Counted from the stretch's first letter, positions 42,598 through 53,210 are shown. The stretch: 64,000 bases of DNA from Kalaharituber pfeilii (GCA_015179045.1 WHUZ01000023.1:682001-746000); one strand, 5' to 3'. Notes: generated from the sequence alone by a model not told the origin. Program-made: numbers and translations.

Positions 42598-45193
42598 CTA
42601 ATACTCATCCGCCTGCCAACGGAAATCATATTCGGGCCCATCATCCTCAGTATCACTAATAACTGGAAAGGAAACTACATGGCTACGCTGTTTTCCATTC
42701 AACCTAGCACTTCTTCTAGTTGAAAGTTGCACAGGCTCTGGAAGTGATTGGTCAAACTCCGGAAGTGATTTTTTAAGCTCCAGTGAACTTGCACATGTGC
42801 CAGAATCATGATCTTGCCCATCTTCTGTTCCACGCCCTCTTCCACGCCCTCTTCCACGCCCCCTTCCACGCCCCCTCCCCCTCCCACTCCCACTCGCACT
42901 CGCACTCGCACTCGCACTCCCACTCCCACTCCCACTCCCAGTCGCACTCGCACTCGCACTCGCACTCCCACTTCCACTCCCACTCGCACTCGTACTCCCA
43001 CTTCCACTTGTACTCATACTCCCACTCGCACTCGCACTCGCACTCGCACTCCCACTCCCACTCCCACTCGCACTCACACTCGCACTCACACTCGCACTCC
43101 CACTCCCACTCCCACTCCCACTCCCACTCCCACTCACACTCCCACTCCCACTCCCACTCCCACTCACACTCCCACTCCCACTCGCACTCCCACTCCTACT
43201 CGCACTCGTACTCCCATTCCCACTCCCACTCGCACTCGCACTCCCACTCCCACTCGCACTCGCACTCCCACTCCTACTCCCACTCCCACTCCCACGCCCA
43301 CCCCCCCTCTCTCTCCCCCTCCCACTTCCCCTCCCATGACCTCTCCCACTTCTACCGGTTTGCTGAGTTTCCACTGTACTGGCATTTGCAACTGAGAGTA
43401 GTAGATCATCATCAGGGCCACTAGACTCCGAGTCTGAGCTTGAATCGGAGCTGCTAGTACTGTTCTCAGGCTTTAAGTCACTATTAGTAGCTAGTGCCCC
43501 CTTCGTCCTCCAATCTGCCAGAGCTTCCATGAGAGAAGGCCCTTGTAAACCCTTGATTGATATCTCCCCATCTGAAGATCCATCAATTGGTAGAGATATG
43601 CCTAGGCACCGAAAGCTTTGTATAACCACCCCTCGTTTCTGTTGACAAAATACTTCCCATGCCTGCGCAACACAGCGAGTCATCATAACCCGCATCTCCC
43701 CAACAGCACTACTGCCAGCAATATCTTCAGTATCCATGGCTGAGTCTTGACGTTGAAATTCCTTATCAATCTCGTCCTTGAGTAAGTCTTTGAATGGTCT
43801 ATTGATAGAAACATCAAGGGGTTGAACAAGACCTGTACAGCCACCTGGAACTAATGAAAGGGTAATGTCATGTGCTTTTAAAAGCTTTTTGACAGAAGCT
43901 GTTTTATGGCAACGAAAAAGATCCATAATTAGCAGTGTAGGCTGCCCTCCCAAGACTGGCACAAGGAGTTTTTGAAGCCAAAATTGAATAATGTCAGTAT
44001 TTGCATATGCCTTCTTATTGAACTGAACAACAACACGAGGATCATATCTTGAGGTCTCCCGTTTTCTTACAGCACTTGTACTCTCAGCAACACCACGAAA
44101 GATCAAGAGAGGCTTAACACGAGGCTTTCCGTCTGCAAAAACTGTAAGTTGAATTGTTGCCTGCCGCTTCCCCACCCAGATTTTTGGCTCTTTACCCATA
44201 CAGTTTTGCTTCCTTTAAACTCATATGATTTGCCCTCCAAGTATTCCCAAGGCAAGGGTGTTTGATCCATGTTCACGATATTGGAAATTGAATATCGTCC
44301 AACTCTCTGCATAACATCGGTAGTGCCATCTCGTAGTTGTGAATTCCGGCGATTGAAGCATTAAAAGTTGGTAATAAGTTCATGGTATTCCTCAGGTGTT
44401 TGTTGGGCTTTGTTGGTTATTGCACGGAGGGTAATTTCGTTACGAGCTAAAAATCGCCGGAACCAGCCTTGAGAAAATCGAAATTGGACCGATGAATCAG
44501 GATAAATCTCACTAAATAGCTGTTTTGAAGTTCGCTCAAACCACCGGTAACGTACAACGCGGCCAATTTGTCGTCTTGCTGTAAAGGCGGTAACAAGTGC
44601 TTTCTCAAGTTCTTTCCATCGCGGAATGTTTTGTCGTATTCGCCGGGATTTTCCATGTGCTTTTAAAAGTAGCTCTTCATTCTATCTAATATTAGCTTTA
44701 AGTAAATAGGTAGTATATAGTAAGAAAGGATATAAACCTTTCTCCATTTTGATATTGTAGCTGCATTTTTCAATCTGAACCTCTGCCGAATCTCTTCCAA
44801 TGTAGGTTTTCTAACTCTACCTTTACCATTATCAACTTGTGTATGGCGTGCCCAAGAGAGTACACCAAGCTTGAACTCAACAGTTCTACTCCGTTTGCTT
44901 TTAGAAGGTGATGCAGACGGTACAGGGACCCAACGTGGCCTTGCTGCAATAGGTTGTCTATGTGGTCCAGGGCGTTTTTTTAGTGCATTCAATCGATTCT
45001 TTTGTAAGGAGGTTTGTGAGAGCTTAGCTGCCAACTCATTAACTTGTGTTTCAATAACTTGTGGGTTATTAAGAATAGAAGAAATCATGATGCTCCAGTA
45101 TAGGTACCTATGGTATAATGATGATTTCATTAACACTCCACAACGTTTATTTACTCCCCTGATCCCGTCTCCTACTTCTGTGCTCAGATCCAT
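42598..45193 (-). pseudogene. DDE transposase of the pogo/jerky type, with stop and frameshift
   Basis: N-terminal part (from 45193): a helix-turn-helix region with RTVEFKLGVLSWARHTQ and LKNAATISKWRK. A likely intron at about 44692-44747 follows, then WFERTSKQLFSEIYPDS and QGWFRRFLARNEITLRAIT. The catalytic core shows NMDQTPLPWEYLEG (first Asp), LLIMDLFRCHKTA (second Asp) and LVPGGCTGLVQPLDVSINRPF (third-acid region). An in-frame TAA lies after HELITNF near 44361. A frameshift near 44165 separates KSQKSGW from KRQATIQLTVFADG. The protein ends in a long Ser/Gly/Ala repeat and an (RG)n tract not typical of the family. It is probably inactive unless another copy supplies the transposase. Confidence 0.85.
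42886..43296. repeat. Hexanucleotide array (CACTCN)n
   Basis: About 65 units of CACTCG, CACTCC and CACTCA in a row. On the minus strand the coding frame gives Ser alternating with Gly or Ala and a terminal Arg-Gly run. A six-base unit changes copy number without shifting the frame. Confidence 0.95.
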
Positions 45194-45339
45194 CGTGGTG
45201 TTGAGGTTAGCATCGCGGTAATTCGGGAATCATTATGCGCCCGTGCGTGATACACGCGCACTGGCGCTGAAAGGTTTGCCAAGACCGAACTAGCGCGCGT
45301 TTGATTTCTTGCTCTTATGTGAGTTAATACGGTATGAGT

Positions 45340-46161
45340 GATTGTTCTGAATATAGAACAAAATTTGTACCTACGTTTTGTGATAGGCTGCACCCGTACA
45401 GTACATGTGCTTTCGCTGGGGGCCATTCGTCAATATGGACGAGTCATCAACTGCTACACCCTAAGGTGAAAGACTAGCTCATAGTTGTGCGGTTAATCGC
45501 GAGTCCCCCTTTTCCCTAGCATACTATAGCTGCCTCTGCAACACTAAACGTAAATATCTTGCACTAGCTCCAAAAAACAAAAAGACAGTGCAGTGGCTGA
45601 ATGGCAAACTGAGTTCGGCCGTGGGCAATGCCATGACTAATTGTGAAAAATACCATGTATTATTGGTATCACTACGTACGAAGGAAAGCTGCCAGCATTA
45701 TGAAGACCTTACCGTATTCACCGTAACCTACCGTCCCTATACCCTAGCATCTAGCCTGTTAAGTGCTATTCGACGAAAATAACCTCTGATCCCCTCCAGT
45801 TCTCCCTGCGCTCACTCTAGAAAGAATGTAGGCGTCGGCAGCTTCAAGTAGCCACCCCTCCAACGATTGGTAGAGTCCTCAATCCCTTCACCAACCCCAC
45901 ACAAGACCCTTCCCTCTCCCGCCACGGCAGCTTCCCCGTAGTGTATTAATGCTGGTGATCCTACCTCCAATGCTTCCGCACCAAAAAAAAAGTATAATTA
46001 TCCTTGAATCTAAGCACAACCCAGAAAACTAGCGACAACGGGCTATAGGGTTTTGAACTGGGCATTTGGAAATAGTAAAAATAATAAAATGCTTATTGAA
46101 AGCGCGAAGTCACAAACAAGCCTTCGAAAGAGTGTCTCTCATCCCAGCTAACATAATGAAA
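45340..46161. other. No gene recognised
   Basis: Short frames only, including 45588-45782, with no recognisable protein. Confidence 0.4.
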
Positions 46162-46860
46162 TCAGGATGACAAAGCATAAAGCACCAAGCCCAGAATAAC
46201 TGTTATGGGGAAGCTCCCTATTGTTACCACAGCACCATCGCCGGTTTGTTGGAGTGGAGGGGCGGTAGGTGTGAACGAGTCATTGCGAGTAACGTCTGGA
46301 GTTGGTGTTGGGACTTCGGGAACTGGGGATGGATTTGGTGCATCGCAGATTACAGGGCGAGAGATATCAACTAAAATGCCATCTGGACCTGGTAAGGTAG
46401 TTGCATCTGGTGATTGCACTTCGAGAACCTACGCAGAAAAAAATGAAGTTAGCATTCTTTCACGTCTTAATGGCAGGACAAAAACGCAGTTAGGAACTAG
46501 TGTAGTAAGTTTCACCTTATCAAGTATCTGCATAACACCGTTCTGCAGAATAAAGTCCCTACCAACAATCTTGGCATCATTGACGTAGGTGTCCCCATTT
46601 TTAAAAGTGACAAGTACGTTCCCGCCGCTTTTGGTTTTATAAACTTTGCCGCAATCAAATGAAGGAGTGTACCCAATAAATCCGTTCGTAAGATCCAGGG
46701 TATGGTAGTTCAGCAGAGTTTCCCATTGAGAATCGTTAAGATTTGACAGCTTGGATTGTGCCTTATGGAGGGCGGAAATGGATGGGCCAAAGAAGGTGAG
46801 GCAAGATGCCTTGTCAAGAGTATCGCGAAGGATAGGAAGTTTGGTATCGAAAACCATAGC

Positions 46861-47590
46861 TGTTACGGCCAAGGTAAGACTTACCCGCGTAGGGGGCCCT
46901 GCCATGGCGAACAGCTACAAGCGGGGTCACGTGAAATAAAAAAAAAAAAAAAAAAACCCCGCGTAGGGGAACACTTACCCTGAACTGTTCGTAAGACCAA
47001 TGCTGCTAGAGTGGCCTGATCACCCGTGAGGCTTGGCAGAAAGTTCTTTGTCTTTCGAATAGGGAAGTGCCAAGGAAGTGTGTGTCATTGTTTATGGTCT
47101 TTGACTTGTTAAGCACTCGGTGTATGCGCACATGCATCAGTAACTACTTTTGCATGTTTCTTTGTTACGATTATTGGCATTGTTGAAGAATTGTTGTTTC
47201 TTTATTTGCTTGCCTAGTCATGTATGATGCGCTCAATCTATTTAAGCACAGGCGATAGCACAGTTGAAGAATCAAGACACAAGCGGTGTTCTAGTTCTCT
47301 ATTACTCTGAACGTCCTCAACGCTTCCCCCTACGCGCGCACGTCCTGTCGCATTTTTCCCCCCCACTGTCCCATATCCCCCCCTCCCCCGTGAACCGCTC
47401 CGCTCCGCTGCGCACTCCACATCGAATAGCTGCCCTCCCGGCCCGCATTATACACGCCGCCGTAGCCACTCCGGCCCACAGCATATACACCTCCGTAGCG
47501 ATTCCGGCCCGCCGAATACGCACCTTCCGTAGCCGTAACATCTAGTGCCTTCCAGCGCCTACCGGAGCCTAGCCACTCACGTTCGTAACA
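46861..47590 (+). mobile_element. Solo LTR (TGTTACG...CGTAACA) in the FAS1 gene
   Basis: Starts TGTTACGGCC and ends GTTCGTAACA, with inverted ends and a 5-bp duplication ATAGC at 46856-46860 and 47591-47595. No internal retroelement genes remain. The right third has three 33-bp units (CGGCCCGCATTATACACGCC...). A micro-retroelement sits inside at 46896-46957. The 3' part is shared with 26219-26393. Confidence 0.93.
46896..46957 (+). mobile_element. Micro-retroelement, family B, inside the solo LTR
   Basis: CCCTGCCATGGCGAACAGC...GCGGGGTCACGTGAAAT and an A tract. Flanked by CCCGCGTAGGGG at 46884-46895 and 46958-46969. Confidence 0.95.
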
Positions 47591-47850
47591 ATAGCAAGCT
47601 GTGTAAAACCAGCCTCTTTGGGGCCCTCTACGAAGCTTCCTGCAGGGGTAAACAACCTGAACAAGATATTAGTCATAAAATTATCCGTCTAGAGCAGCGT
47701 GGGGTTTGGCACTTACCCATCGATCACGTGTATTATCCCATCATCGAACGTAATACCCTCCTCAATTATCTATGTCAATCTTCCAAAGCCAGTAGAGAGT
47801 TCTGCGACCCAGGAACTTGGTGGGGGAGGAGGAATCCAGGGCTCATGTAC

Positions 47851-48195
47851 ATTCTGGCCATTCTGGCAGGGATACTAGGCAACAAGGGGCTGAAGGAGTG
47901 GAGATTTAGGATAGGAAAAGCCACCTCACCGGAATGCAGGTGGTGCGGCAAAGCACCGGAGAACTGGGAGCATATTAAAAATGATTGTCAGACATGGAAA
48001 AGAAAGATCACAAAAGGGGCGGAGGGAATAAGACAGACCGATAAAGACACGAACTTGTTGGAGATTCTGGAGTGGGCAGGGGAGGAGTAGAGGTTCTTTA
48101 ATTTCCTGTCATCATATATTCTTACCATGTATTTAAACATCGCCATAGCCCCAGGGCAGCAAGCGATTAATGAAATAAAAAAAAAAAAAAAAACA
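47851..48195 (+). mobile_element. LINE-A, 5'-truncated 345-bp copy
   Basis: Encodes ILAGILGNKGLKEWRFRIGK, CRWCGKAPENWEHIKNDC and EILEWAGEE, then the 3' UTR, the family A hairpin and an A tail. Flanks share AGGGCTCAT.TAC (47839-47850 and 48198-48209, one mismatch). Inserted in a FAS1 exon. Confidence 0.92.
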
Positions 48196-48602
48196 AAGGG
48201 CTCATATACGGTTGACGGTGTGCTTGTCGAATTACCAGGATTCTTCTTAAAGATTTTAGCATCTGCGGTTGTCTGGTTTGCTGTATGAAAGAGCCCACCG
48301 TGATCACCTGTTTGTGCAAAGGACCCACCTCCCGGAGGAATGAGACTGCCAGTTACAATGTATGAATCTATGTTAGGAATTTCATCATGACGAGGGTACT
48401 GTTCCAACAAATCCCGAGCCATGTTTCCGTCCTTAGGTGCATTTATCGTCATAGGTCTTCTTCCGACCTTCATTGCGCTTGAATTTTCAAAAGAGGACGC
48501 AGAGTTGCCTGCGCCGTGCGCATTCAGTGCATCACGCACTGATTGTGCATGGCTTTGATGAAGGAGGAGAAAGCTGACGATGATGGCAGCTAAGTTCTTC
48601 AT

Positions 48603-48833
48603 TATTAATACTTACGAAAGAGTCCTTGCACTCGAGAGACTGCTTGTGATGCGGAATGTCACAAGAGGAGGATGAGTGATGTTAAGGAATAGAATGGGAT
48701 TCAGCACTGTGGGAGTGACTGGAGCTACGATCAGTAGCGGTGGTATGTATTTAATGGAAAGTTCAGCCAATATGGCTCAAGAAGTGTGAACACATATACC
48801 CAAAACTCCTGCATGATCCTATTTTTGACAAAC
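48603..48833. promoter_or_regulatory. Upstream region of the FAS1 gene
   Basis: Immediately upstream of the start at 48602 on the minus strand. No TATA box or binding site can be supported; the ORF1-only element at 48847 has landed about 240 bp upstream of the start and could have altered expression. Confidence 0.3.
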
Positions 48834-48846
48834 GGTAATGATACTC

Positions 48847-50333
48847 TTTTTTTTTTTTTTTTTTTATTTCACGTAACCCCGCTTGCAGCTGTTCGCCACG
48901 GCAGGGTCCCTGGACCGAAGTCCTTATGGCCCGGAGACAGGCACCTATGCAACTACATACAAACACGTCCCTTGATATGACATCAACGAAATGGCGTGAT
49001 GTAAGAACGTCCATGTCTTGGGCAGTTGATTTCGTAGCTAAAGAGGTTACCGCAGATGATCCTCCCTTCGCATCTGTCGGAGCACTCTTCCTTCTCCTCT
49101 ACCACTGCTTCATCCATGTCCATCCTGTCATCTCGCTCCTTCCCCTTCTCTCTTGTACCCACTCTATTCCACTCGTACAATTCCGAGTGTAGCCATCTCC
49201 CAGACAACCTTACCTTCGCTAGTTTTTGACCATCCGACTCTACCTCCCCTTTTAGGTAGATTACGACCGAGCTGGTCTTCTTCCCTTCCCTCCTCTCCTT
49301 CTTCAACAACCATCGGGCTGCAACCATACTCCCCATCCATGGGTTCGCCTTCTCCATCCAGTCCCTAACCTTTCCCAGCTTTTTGGTTGTTGCAATTCCA
49401 TGTACCACAATTGCGCGACCGGACTGAGGCAGGCTCAACTGTCGCTTCCCGGTCTGTGGTTTGTTGACTTCTTGCGTGGGAGGTAATTTTTGGTTTTTTA
49501 TGGAGATGGGAGGTGTCATCTTTCCTGTAGCCTTCTCCGAAGCTTTTGAGGGCTTCGAAGACTGCCCATTCGTTGGAATGGGGGCCGTGGGTACCTTCTT
49601 GCCCTTCATTGATGGTTGCGCTGAGGGGGTGGAAGACTTTTTAGGGGCCGGTGGTGTTGGTGGAATATTTTGAGAGATAATTGCTGCATATGACAGCCGT
49701 GGTGGTATCTCTGGTTCGGTTTGTGTTTCCCTTTCCTTGGAGTCATGCTTCACAATATCTGCATGCCGGTCTGTACATGTGTACCCTCCTACCCTTGTTG
49801 CAAGGACGTTGGTATACCGGTGTAAGACTCGGAGTTCCTCCAGGAACCTGTCCGTTGGTTCGAAGTTTGGTCTTGTCATTTGGTCTTCTATACATTGGTC
49901 AATGTGGTCAATGACTTCTCTCACTGCTTCAAACATATAGGTCATGTTGACTCCACCAAGTCGTTCGCTAATAGACTTGTATAGTGAGGCCTCGAGACGG
50001 GTACTTCTGGCCAGAGTTATTTTGGCACCTGCGGGTATGTTTTTTGGTGCTGGGCTGCCCAATGCCATGAACCTATTGGTCCGATCCATGGTGGGAGTGC
50101 CAAGAAGTCAGGGATGTTGGTGTGCTGGCAACGGAGTGGGGAGCTGAATATGTCCTCGAAACTTCACCCCAAGGGGGAAACTTGAGGAGTTGGGTATTTT
50201 GGAATGAAAATTAGATCAAAAGACTCAGCGCACTGAGCACTTTCGATCTATGTAGGTTTCGCTGGGGGGGCGTTGTATTTGCGGAATGGCTTCCAAGTGC
50301 TCGTCCTGTCAAAGTGGTTGTAGCCGTGACATG
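48847..50333 (-). mobile_element. Full-length ORF1-only LINE derivative with family B tail
   Basis: Flanked by the 13-bp duplication GGTAATGATACTC at 48834-48846 and 50334-50346. Reading right to left: a 5' UTR of about 240 bp (with GACAGGACGAGC and AGATCGAAAGTGCTCAG), one ORF1 gene, a short 3' UTR, the family B hairpin and poly(A). There is no ORF2 at all, yet both ends are intact. Size 1,487 bp. Confidence 0.94.
48983..50089 (-). CDS. LINE ORF1 protein, 368 residues
   Basis: Starts MDRTNRFMALGSPAPKN. The N-terminal half is helical (KSISERLGGVNMTYMFEAV). A Pro/Lys/Ser-rich linker of about 100 residues follows. The C-terminal part is RRM-like: SGRAIVVHGIATTKKLGKVR, DWMEKANPWMG, KTSSVVIYLKGEVES and VRLSGRWLHSELYEWNR. 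LINE ORF1 proteins bind their RNA and act as chaperones. The usual CCHC knuckles that follow the RRM-like region in Tad-type ORF1 are absent; the frame runs on into a basic/acidic tail ending near the UTR. It is 63 % or so alike by eye to the copy at 62977, though I did not align it. Confidence 0.85.
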   Translation of the reverse strand: MDRTNRFMALGSPAPKNIPAGAKITLARSTRLEASLYKSISERLGGVNMTYMFEAVREVIDHIDQCIEDQMTRPNFEPTDRFLEELRVLHRYTNVLATRVGGYTCTDRHADIVKHDSKERETQTEPEIPPRLSYAAIISQNIPPTPPAPKKSSTPSAQPSMKGKKVPTAPIPTNGQSSKPSKASEKATGKMTPPISIKNQKLPPTQEVNKPQTGKRQLSLPQSGRAIVVHGIATTKKLGKVRDWMEKANPWMGSMVAARWLLKKERREGKKTSSVVIYLKGEVESDGQKLAKVRLSGRWLHSELYEWNRVGTREKGKERDDRMDMDEAVVEEKEECSDRCEGRIICGNLFSYEINCPRHGRSYITPFR

Positions 50334-50346
50334 GGTAATGATACTC

Positions 50347-50967
50347 AATGGAGTTCATAGCAGGCGTTCTTGCTAAAGAAGTACTGTCTTTCGGTAACTT
50401 CAGGCCAATCAAGCGTCCAGAAGTGCAAAATCTGCGATGAACTAACAATATCAAATGCAACCAGAGATTTGCTTTCAGCTAGCTCATGGGCAATTGCTTA
50501 TATCATAGGATTGGAGTACAATACCGTGCATACGGTGCCCGTTTGATTGTAAACATAACTATTTCCCAGTAGGTATGAACACTCAGAAGATTCATATCAA
50601 GTTGGCTGGCGACGCGTAAATTTGGTGTGTGGCAGGCTTTGATTTCAGATTAGGCTGTATGCATTCTTGGTGTAGTGCAATTCGAAGGAGCCTCAAGCAA
50701 ACAAAGGCGTACGTCACCATAGAAACCTTTGGTTAGAGTATTCACTTCCCAGTATTAATACAGTTTCTATGTGGCATAGTATTATAGTTCTTTCATTCCA
50801 TCATGAATTTTTTTTTTTTTTTTTTCATATCAGTACTTAATTACTTGATAATAGGCCCTCGTACGTATAACATGTTGAGTTAGATCTTCATCAACTCTGA
50901 GCGTGGAATAGATTATCAACTGTAGCTACATAGTATCGTGATTACAACAGCTAGACTATGCCATAAT
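50347..50967. other. No gene; one degenerate family A tail
   Basis: At about 50808-50837 a T tract is followed by only CATATCAGTACT, the last bases of family A, without a visible duplication. Otherwise AT-rich short frames. Confidence 0.45.
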
Positions 50968-50977
50968 ACATGAATGG

Positions 50978-51727
50978 CTTTTTTTTTTTTTTTTTTTTTT
51001 TTTTTTCACGTAACCCCGCATACAGGCTACCAGCCTATGGCAGGGACCCATATACCCGGGCCAGGTTTGAGACAACTAACTACGAAATCTACATACACCC
51101 TTGAGCACCCAGTGCCCTCCTTCCCCCGGTCCCCGGCTACCCCAGATCGAGGCAGGCAAACCAGTACTCGACCGGGTCACCTTCCACGCCTTCTTGCTTC
51201 CATCCTTTCTCCTCTAGGTCCTCCCAGGACTGCCAGGTGACATGTGCCCCATTTTTGTTCTTCCTCTGGGGCCGCTCCAGTTCTGTGCATCTGAACACCA
51301 CATGCTCAGCACTCCATGCCTCACCACATGTGCATTGTACCTCCTCGCCACTGACCATCCTCCTCCACATAGCTCCGCCTTTTCCAGTCCGCAGCCATGT
51401 GTAATTTGTGAGTGCTCTCCTGCCCCACTTTACGAATTTGCCCTTCCCAAACCCTGCACGCCCCCTCTCCTCTTTTCTTTTTCGAACTAACTCTTGACGC
51501 AGCCCACCCTCAGTGGCCTGCCCATCATACCTCATGCCCTTGGCCCCCTCTTTGGCCAACTCATCCGCCTTCTCATTGCCTTCTATCCCCACGTGGGCTT
51601 TGACCCATGCCAGCTTCACTGCATCCGCCTTCCTTAGCCTCCGCCGCCTCTCTGCAATCAGCTCTATCACCCGCGCTAGGTCTGCGGTTCTTGCCTTGGC
51701 ATAAGGCAGTCGCAATCAACTATAAGT
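50978..51727 (-). mobile_element. LINE-B, 5'-truncated copy
   Basis: Long T tract, CACGTAACCCCGCATACAGG, CTACCAGCCTATGGCAGGG (a family B variant hairpin), 3' UTR, then ORF2 end. Its upstream end meets the T tract of the next element at 51728, so the original 5' limit and any duplication are hidden. Confidence 0.85.
51137..51715 (-). CDS. LINE-B ORF2 C-terminus: part of RNase H and zinc knuckle
   Basis: The frame covers ARTADLARVIELIAERRRRL, KLAWVKAHVGIEGNEKADEL (last RNase H acidic site), a basic linker, the knuckle CTCGEAWSAEHVVFRC and WQSWEDLEEKGW. It parallels the LINE-B copy at 15.6 kb and differs from the LINE-A ending. The first RNase H residues are missing through truncation, and the far upstream reading is out of frame near 51710. 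The ATG at 51715 is not a true start. Confidence 0.85.
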   Translation of the reverse strand: MRLPYAKARTADLARVIELIAERRRRLRKADAVKLAWVKAHVGIEGNEKADELAKEGAKGMRYDGQATEGGLRQELVRKRKEERGRAGFGKGKFVKWGRRALTNYTWLRTGKGGAMWRRMVSGEEVQCTCGEAWSAEHVVFRCTELERPQRKNKNGAHVTWQSWEDLEEKGWKQEGVEGDPVEYWFACLDLG

Positions 51728-52245
51728 TTTTTTTTTTTTTTTTTTTTTTTATTTCATTACTCGCATGCCGCCCTATGGGCTATGGCGAGGTGTTATTTCA
51801 GAAAAAGAAAGAAGAATAACTAAGTACATGTGCTGCCCGCGGTATTCATGCGTGATGCGGGTTTCGGACCTGTATGTCTTTCCTACTTCCGTCCTCTGTC
51901 CCGTTCATACTGGTCCGTCCTCAGCCAACGCCCTCCAAGTCTCACTCTCCCACCCTCGAATGTGTTCTCCAGGTATACAACCACCGAGCTGGTCTTCTTG
52001 CCTTCGTCAACCAGCAGAGTCTTCTTCCTCAACCATCGGATCCCCACCGTCTTACCTATGTCCTTGTTGTCGGCCTCCAGCCATTTCCAGACCTTGCTTA
52101 AGTCTTTTCTCAAAGTAACTCCATGTACAACGATGCCGTTGGCAGAGGTATTGGCATCTGGGGTAGTGGGGGAGGCGGTCTTGGGGGGGCGGGGAGGGGT
52201 GTTGGGTTTTTGGGTGGTACCTGAAGAGGGTTGGGGCTCTGTGTA
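51728..52245 (-). mobile_element. ORF1-only LINE derivative, 5'-truncated, family A tail
   Basis: T tract, family A hairpin, 3' UTR with GTACATGTGC, then minus-strand ORF1 sequence (RKDLSKVWKWLEADNKDIG, TSSVVVYLENTFEGGRVRLG, DQYERDRGRK and stop, 51883-52113), continuing upstream through a Pro/Thr-rich linker to about 52245. It has the same direct ORF1-to-UTR junction as the 54.4 kb copy. A weak TATAAG is shared by both flanks. Confidence 0.85.
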
Positions 52246-53197
52246 GGCGATCTTTTATATAAGTGTACGACGCCTTTTAACAACTTCGAAAGCCCAAGAC
52301 CTCTTCGTAATCCGTTAAGCAGCTGGTTAAGAAATAATATTATTCATAAACTGCTATCCGCACGTAAAAACAGTCTTATTCTAACAACATTATCTATGGT
52401 ATCTGTCCAGTTTAATATCTCATTCTAGGACGTACATGTATATGGAAGTGCCGATTTTAACATCATATCGTAAGTCGTGGTACCAATAGTATGATTCAAA
52501 CTTGCAGTCTGAACCAAGACTATCAACAATTGTGAGTCTTAACCATGTAGAGTACAGCGTATGTGCCAACCATAGATGTCTAGTATAAATTGGTTTTGGA
52601 ATTCACTGTTCGCAACTGGTAAATAATTTAAGCTTTATCTAGTATCATGGACTTACTAGAAGATCAAATTCTAGTTATTAATCAGATGTTTTATGTAGTC
52701 TTCTTTTTTTTTTCTTTTAATATCACATGACCCCGCTTGTAGCTGTTCGCCATGCCCTGAGCGGGGTCATGTGATAAAAAAAAAAAAAAAAAATGGCAGG
52801 GCATTTTATGTAGTCGCTGAATAGCTATAATAGTGCCTGTTACTGTACTATTGCATATCTTAGTTGAGTCGAAACGTAAAAGCTCAACAGCTGCTCACAA
52901 GTCATTGTGCCAAATTTAATTTCCAAGAACTAGTTGTAAACTAGTTGCCCAAGGAATTTCCGACGAATCCTCCCTCATTTACCGTTGCTTTTATCCTAGG
53001 TAGAACGGTCCCTTCCCGTCAGTGCTGCCATACTCATGCCGTCCTGCCATTGATATTGCTGAATCACTACTTATTAAGTAGCGTTGTTCATCATGCAAAG
53101 TAGAATGGACTATTGGCGGATTGGCTGTACACCAAGAGGTTACAATTTTAACTAGACCACGAGGATGAGAGCAGGGACACTAATGCAACTGAACTCT
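52246..53197. other. No gene recognised apart from the insertion at 52701
   Basis: Short frames only. Confidence 0.4.
52701..52803 (-). mobile_element. Family B micro-retroelement containing an inverted, loop-deleted second copy
   Basis: Outer copy flanked by TTTTATGTAGTC at 52689-52700 and 52804-52815. After GTTCGCCATG it is interrupted (52755-52792) by CCCTGAGCGGGGTCATGTGA T and about 19 A in plus orientation, then resumes ATGGCAGGG. The inner copy lacks the whole hairpin loop. It has at most a 3-4 bp duplication (ATG or CATG), so it may come from template switching during the outer insertion. Confidence 0.88.
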
Positions 53198-53210
53198 GAA
53201 CATAATGTAA

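Larger units (their letters stand above)
42210..45339 (-). mobile_element. Pogo/jerky-like DNA transposon, 3.1 kb
   Basis: Terminal inverted repeats of about 62 bp at 42210-42272 and 45277-45339 start ACTCATACCGTATTAACTCA and include GCGCGCTAGTTCGGTCTTGG. They enclose a single minus-strand transposase gene. A target duplication cannot be fixed: flanks are ..CGAG and GATT.., with no obvious TA pair. The left end also has a GCGCTAGCGC palindrome inside the repeat. Confidence 0.88.
46162..48602 (-). pseudogene. Secreted two-domain fasciclin (FAS1) gene, split by two retro-insertions
   Basis: The start at 48602 gives a signal peptide (MKNLAAIIVSFLLLHQSHAQ) followed by a first FAS1-like region. 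Coding sequence is cut at 48209 by a LINE-A piece (47851-48195), resumes at 47850, has a 60-bp GT..AG intron (47657-47716) and reads GSFVEGPKEAGFTQLA up to the solo LTR (46861-47590). It continues without loss at 46860 (MVFDTKLPILRDTLDK), with the second FAS1 domain (CLTFFGPSISAL; VGRDFILQNGVMQILD). A last intron (46429-46515) leads to a Pro/Thr linker and a hydrophobic end (ITVILGLVLYALSS), suggesting a GPI anchor. One extra stop lies near 47765 (after GFGRLT). FAS1 proteins are cell-surface adhesion proteins. It was probably a functional gene until recently. Confidence 0.82.

Noticed and set aside
42783..43424. Plus-strand protein of His-Ser repeats
   Set aside because: It is the mirror frame of the hexanucleotide array in the minus-strand transposase.
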